Positions 59,940 through 64,000 of a stretch of 64,000 nt of DNA are shown piece by piece. The DNA lies in contig JACJXK010000003.1 in NCBI GenBank assembly GCA_020636675.1, positions 62,001 through 126,000 on the forward strand, read 5' to 3'. The DNA is from Prevotellaceae bacterium. GTDB lineage: Bacteria; Bacteroidota; Bacteroidia; Bacteroidales; Paludibacteraceae. Under the pieces are notes generated by a model that did not search any database, was not told the origin of the DNA, and saw nothing but the letters and a program-made list of their open reading frames with translations. Made by a program: the position numbers and the translations under genes. Position 1 is the stretch's first letter; each line of letters begins with the position of its first letter.

Positions 59940-62900
59940 ATGAACAATATTTTAGTGCCAAACAATATACATAAAAAGGTAGCGGCAAGGGTCCTTTTTT
60001 TCATATTCATATTCGCCCTTCTTCCTGCCCACCAACTATATGCCCAGAAAATAGACCTCAACAAGATACTGGACCCTACAATACAAAATCTAAAGAAGGA
60101 GCATCCGCTACTGAGATACAATATCATAAAGATAGAGAAATTCAACATTGATTTGGACAATGAAGAGGTATGCATCACACTAAACAAGATAACAGAAGGC
60201 ATCCCCTTTCGAGAGGGCATAGTGAAAGCCCTATACGACAGCATACAGACTGCACTTCCGGAGCCGTTAAACACTTACAGACTGACTATAAAGGCATCCA
60301 AATATCCGATTGAAGACTTAGTTCCAAATTACTACAGAAGCAGGAGAAGGATAGACAAACAACGGAATCCGAAGGAGTTGCCCGACGTAGAACCAATCAT
60401 CACAAACAAAGACAAGCCTTACGAAATAACCAAAGGATTGGAGAACAAACATCTGGCGATATGGCCCAGCCACGGTTGGTATTTCGACCCGTCCCTGAAC
60501 GTATGGCAATGGCAACGCCCCTACCTCTTCGGCATCACGGAAGACACTTACACAATGAGCTATACGCTGCCGTTTCTGATTCCGATGCTAGAAAACGCGG
60601 GTGCCTACGTGTTCACGCCAAGAGAGAGAGACACCCAGACAAACGAAGTCATTGTAGACAACGACACCATCAGCGCCGACAACCTCTATGTGGAGACGAA
60701 CGGAACAAAATACAAATGGAGCAATGGCGACACCACCGGATTCGCAGACAAGAAAAGCTACTATGTGGACGGAGAAAACCCTTTTGAGATGGGAACATAC
60801 CGCCAGTGTGTCAGTAGAAAAGGCGGAGGTGCCATGATAGAATGGATTCCGGAGATTCCGGAAAAAGGAGATTATGCCGTCTATATATCCTACAAGACAT
60901 TACCTAAAAGTACGGAAGACGCCCATTATACGATATTCCACACAGGAGGAAAGACAGAGATATCCGTAAACCAGACCATGGGTGGCGGCACTTGGATCTA
61001 TTTGGGTACATTCAACTTCAACAAAGGCAACAACCTAAATGGCAAAGTAAGACTAACAAACATGAGCCATGAGAATGGCAACATCGTGACCGCAGATGCC
61101 GTCCGTTTCGGCGGTGGCATAGGTAACATAGCCAGGACAAAAATCATCTCTCCAAAAAGCAAGGAGGTCGTGGAACCCCAAGCCAGCGGAAGACCAAGAT
61201 ACCTAGAAGGTGCCAGATATTGGCTGCAATGGGCCGGCTACAACGACAGCATATACAACAGAAACAAAGGGAAGAGCGACTACAAAGACGATTATATGTG
61301 CCGTGGCGAATGGGTGAACGACCTTATCGGAGGTTCGGTGAAAGCACCTGAGAAACAAGGCAAAAACATTCCGATAGACATGGCCATGGGATTTCATACC
61401 GACGCCGGCATAATAAAAAGAGACACCATAATCGGAACACTCGGCATATACATGACAGGCAGCAACAACGGGATATACATGAACGGCCAGAAAAGGCTCA
61501 CATCCAGAGATCTCACCGACCTGATTATGACAGAGATAACCAAAGACATACGCCTGCACTTCAGAGACAATTGGAACAGACGAAAAATGACGGACCAATC
61601 CTACTACGAAGCCAGAGTACCGGAAGTCCCCACATTTTTATTGGAACTTCTCTCCCATCAAAACTTCGAAGACATGAAATATGGTCTCGACCCCAATTTT
61701 AGATTCGTAGTGAGCCGTTCCATATACAAAGGAATATTAAGATACATCTCGTCCCAGTATGGAACCGACTATGTGGTTCAACCGTTACCGGTGACCCACT
61801 TCTCTTCCGAATTTTATAATAAGAAACGCCACGAAGTATATCTAAGTTGGAAGGAACAGACCGACTCGACGGAGACAACCGCCAGAGCAGACAAATATGT
61901 GGTCTATACAGCCATTGACGGAGGCGGGTTTGACAACGGAACCATCACAGAAGAGGAACATATCACCCTCCCCATCAATGAGGGCAAGATATATAGTTTC
62001 AAAGTAACGGCAGTCAATGAGGGCGGCGAGAGTTTCCCTTCCGAAGTTTTATCCGTATGCAACATGCCAAACAATAAAAAAACGATTTTGATAGTCAACG
62101 GATTCAACAGGACCTCCGCTCCAGAATATTTCGAGAATGACGAATATGGAGGATTTCTCGACAAAGAGGACCAAGGAGTGCCTTATTTGGAAGACATCAG
62201 CTATACAGGTCCGCAATACATTTTTAACAGACACAGCAAATACAAGACAAACACAAATGCCGGATTCGGAGCGTGCGACAACAATTTCGAAACCACAAAA
62301 ATAGCTGGAAATACGTTTAACTTTCCTTTCGTTCACGGACAAGCGATCAAAGCTGCCGGCTATTCCTTCATCTCCACCAGCAAGAAGGCCCTTTCCGAAA
62401 ACATGGTCTACACCAAAGATTACTTCTGCATGGATTTCATCCTCGGAGAAGAGAAAGAGTGTACCATCGGTAAGGAAAAGAAATTCCATATATTTGACGA
62501 GCCTACAAGAAAAGCGATTTCCCTCTACTTGGAAAATGGAGGCAATCTGTTTCTCAGCGGAGCCTACATCGCATCTGACATCTGGAACCGGGACTCTATA
62601 TGCGACAACGACGAGATAGCATTTGCAGAAGAAACCCTAAAATATAGGCTGGCGCAAACAAAAGCAGGAACTGACGGCATACTGTCCAACTTCTTCTGCA
62701 TTCAGAAAGAGTTTCAGAATAATTATACCTACTACACGACACTCAACACGGACAGATATGCAGTAGAATCGCCAGACGCATTGGAAGCCGTCAACGGTTC
62801 GTCGGAGATATTCACATTCTCCAACAACCTAGCCGCCACCATCGCCTATAAAGGGAAATACAGAACACTAATATCAACCATACCATTTGAGACAATCATC

Positions 62901-62963
62901 ACGGACGAAGCCAGAACAGCTCTGATGAAGGAGATTCTGAACTTTTTCAGTAACAGATGGTAA
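59940..62963 (+). CDS. Golvesin-domain N-acetylmuramoyl-L-alanine amidase-like protein
   Basis: A 1007-residue exported protein. Signal peptide ends LYAQ near 35. An amidase_3-like core is split by an inserted golvesin/xanthan-lyase-type beta domain (about 225-400). The core parts are AIWPSHGWYFDPSLNVWQW near 170, IDMAMGFHTDAGI near 478 with the zinc-ligand His, and PTFLLELLSHQNFEDM near 560 with the catalytic Glu. A fibronectin-like domain (about 620-705) and a C-terminal Rossmann-like region follow. It probably cleaves peptidoglycan amide bonds or a related glycan. Followed after 20 bp by a glycosyltransferase. Confidence 0.82.
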   Translation: MNNILVPNNIHKKVAARVLFFIFIFALLPAHQLYAQKIDLNKILDPTIQNLKKEHPLLRYNIIKIEKFNIDLDNEEVCITLNKITEGIPFREGIVKALYDSIQTALPEPLNTYRLTIKASKYPIEDLVPNYYRSRRRIDKQRNPKELPDVEPIITNKDKPYEITKGLENKHLAIWPSHGWYFDPSLNVWQWQRPYLFGITEDTYTMSYTLPFLIPMLENAGAYVFTPRERDTQTNEVIVDNDTISADNLYVETNGTKYKWSNGDTTGFADKKSYYVDGENPFEMGTYRQCVSRKGGGAMIEWIPEIPEKGDYAVYISYKTLPKSTEDAHYTIFHTGGKTEISVNQTMGGGTWIYLGTFNFNKGNNLNGKVRLTNMSHENGNIVTADAVRFGGGIGNIARTKIISPKSKEVVEPQASGRPRYLEGARYWLQWAGYNDSIYNRNKGKSDYKDDYMCRGEWVNDLIGGSVKAPEKQGKNIPIDMAMGFHTDAGIIKRDTIIGTLGIYMTGSNNGIYMNGQKRLTSRDLTDLIMTEITKDIRLHFRDNWNRRKMTDQSYYEARVPEVPTFLLELLSHQNFEDMKYGLDPNFRFVVSRSIYKGILRYISSQYGTDYVVQPLPVTHFSSEFYNKKRHEVYLSWKEQTDSTETTARADKYVVYTAIDGGGFDNGTITEEEHITLPINEGKIYSFKVTAVNEGGESFPSEVLSVCNMPNNKKTILIVNGFNRTSAPEYFENDEYGGFLDKEDQGVPYLEDISYTGPQYIFNRHSKYKTNTNAGFGACDNNFETTKIAGNTFNFPFVHGQAIKAAGYSFISTSKKALSENMVYTKDYFCMDFILGEEKECTIGKEKKFHIFDEPTRKAISLYLENGGNLFLSGAYIASDIWNRDSICDNDEIAFAEETLKYRLAQTKAGTDGILSNFFCIQKEFQNNYTYYTTLNTDRYAVESPDALEAVNGSSEIFTFSNNLAATIAYKGKYRTLISTIPFETIITDEARTALMKEILNFFSNRW

Positions 62964-62983
62964 CTAAAGACATTGGACAGCAA

Positions 62984-64000
62984 ATGAGAATAGATTGTTT
63001 TATTCCATACCTATCTGACGAAACAACGGGAAAGGTAGTGGCAACGCTCAGAGAGCAACCAGAAACCAACAACATCTACCTTCTTGTAAAAGAAGAGACG
63101 GCAAACGCAACCTTCGAATCGTGCAAGACACTAAAGATTGACAACATAGAAAGCAGCAACACGCTGCGTACCATCGCAGATGCCACGCATTCCGAATACA
63201 TGTTGCTTTATACGAAAAGCACGGAACTCCATCTCGGACAAAAGGCGCTGCACAGACTTTTATCAGTGGGCAACGACTGCTCGGCTGGAATTGTTTATGC
63301 CGACCATTACCTTCAAAAGGAGGGGAAGACGGAAGCATCGCCTCTCATAGACTACCAGCTGGGCAGCGTCAGAGACGACTTCAACTTCGGTTCGCTGCTC
63401 GTTATAAACACAGCTGCAGTTAGGGAGGCTCTGGACAACAGAACCGAATTCCGATTTGCAGGACTTTACGACTTAAGATTGCAAATTTCCCGGAAACATC
63501 CGATTGTCCACATCAATGAGTTCCTATATACCGACATAGAGAACGACAACCGCACCTCAGGCGAGAAACAGTTCGACTACGTCGACCCTAGAAACAGAGA
63601 GGTACAATTGGAGAAAGAGAACATCTGCACTGAACATCTGAAGAAGATAGGTGCCTATCTCGCTCCAAAATTCAAGAACATATCGTTCAACGAGCATGAC
63701 TTCAAATACGAAGCATCGGTCATCATTCCCGTAAAAAACAGGAACAAAACTATCGGCGACGCCATCAGTTCCGTTCTGAAACAGGAAACAGACTTCCGCT
63801 TTAATCTCATCATCATCGACAACCATTCTACAGACGGCACCAGCGAGACGATTGACGAATGGGCAAGAAAGGACGACAAAATCATACACCTCATTCCCAA
63901 ACGCTCCGATTTAGGGATTGGCGGCTGTTGGAACGAAGGCATACACCATCCTTTGTGCGGAAAGTTTGCCATTCAGCTCGACAGTGACGACGTGTACAAA
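62984..64000 (+). CDS. Glycosyltransferase family 2, partial
   Basis: 339 codons from an ATG at 62984 to the window edge, still open. An N-terminal region (1-240, MRIDCFIPYLSDETTGKV) resembles a degenerate nucleotide-sugar fold. From about residue 242 a classical GT-A domain begins: EASVIIPVKNRNKTIGDAIS, LIIIDNHSTDGTSETI and, at the very edge, FAIQLDSDDVYK with the metal-binding DxD motif. Cytoplasmic or membrane-associated; likely acts on a surface glycan. Operon with the golvesin amidase. Confidence 0.88.
   Translation, partial: MRIDCFIPYLSDETTGKVVATLREQPETNNIYLLVKEETANATFESCKTLKIDNIESSNTLRTIADATHSEYMLLYTKSTELHLGQKALHRLLSVGNDCSAGIVYADHYLQKEGKTEASPLIDYQLGSVRDDFNFGSLLVINTAAVREALDNRTEFRFAGLYDLRLQISRKHPIVHINEFLYTDIENDNRTSGEKQFDYVDPRNREVQLEKENICTEHLKKIGAYLAPKFKNISFNEHDFKYEASVIIPVKNRNKTIGDAISSVLKQETDFRFNLIIIDNHSTDGTSETIDEWARKDDKIIHLIPKRSDLGIGGCWNEGIHHPLCGKFAIQLDSDDVYK

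Overview
The window comes from a member of the Bacteroidales (a Bacteroides/Parabacteroides-like gut Bacteroidota). Three things support this. Gene starts are repeatedly preceded by the Bacteroidetes -7 element TAnnTTTG rather than a sigma70 -10 box. Rho carries a long Q/N-rich insertion and ribosomal protein S16 an Ala/Glu-rich tail. Typical Bacteroidales families recur (golvesin-type amidase, LytS/LytTR pair, DUF3127, hybrid two-component kinase, GH27 plus SGNH esterase, RND pumps with AraC regulators). The species cannot be resolved from the sequence alone. No rRNA, tRNA or CRISPR array was seen.

Layout. 1-3.1 kb: arsenic-resistance operon on the minus strand (ArsR, mini-thioredoxin, ArsF-like lipoprotein, ArsG-like permease, ArsC, ArsP/YraQ permease), with a perfect 11-bp inverted repeat as probable ArsR operator. 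3.1-9.3 kb: secreted hypothetical, universal stress protein, Tex, S16, PanB. 9.3-11.4 kb: a candidate small RNA and a tandem pair of Rpn/PD-(D/E)XK genes whose frames are broken only inside one continuous ~0.9-kb block. 11.4-20 kb: omega-amidase-like protein, acyltransferase, beta-helix lipoprotein, secreted endo/exonuclease-phosphatase, LytS/LytTR pair, pyridoxamine kinase, FAD dehydrogenase. 20-28 kb: AraC regulator divergent from a complete RND efflux operon, then a DcaP-like porin. 28-32.7 kb: Nth, DUF3127 protein, an XRE regulator beside a 1.2-kb AT-rich gene desert dotted with TACAnnTGTA sites and a 38-bp perfect palindrome, an EamA transporter and a NifX-like protein. 32.9-37.9 kb: DUF2156-GNAT fusion, SGNH esterase and alpha-galactosidase operon.

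38-52.6 kb is the accessory core. An AraC regulator and its RND pump were separated by a BsuBI/PstI-type restriction-modification cassette. The cassette is flanked by a 100-bp direct repeat, which is the duplicated AraC/RND promoter region, and its endonuclease is interrupted by one in-frame amber codon. The pump gene runs into the first of two near-identical IS1595-family elements in inverted orientation. Between them lies a mosaic of fragments: two differently truncated RAYT (REP-associated tyrosine transposase) genes with their hairpin repeats, the C-terminal end of a probable polymorphic toxin with a candidate immunity gene, a secreted hypothetical, and the C-terminus of a zinc metalloprotease. 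The second IS has removed the sensor half of a hybrid two-component regulator.

52.7-64 kb is mostly housekeeping: Rho, TilS, a nucleoside phosphorylase, an RluA-type pseudouridine synthase, a golvesin-domain amidase and the start of a glycosyltransferase. A dispersed intergenic repeat (about 50-160 bp) occurs four times across the window.
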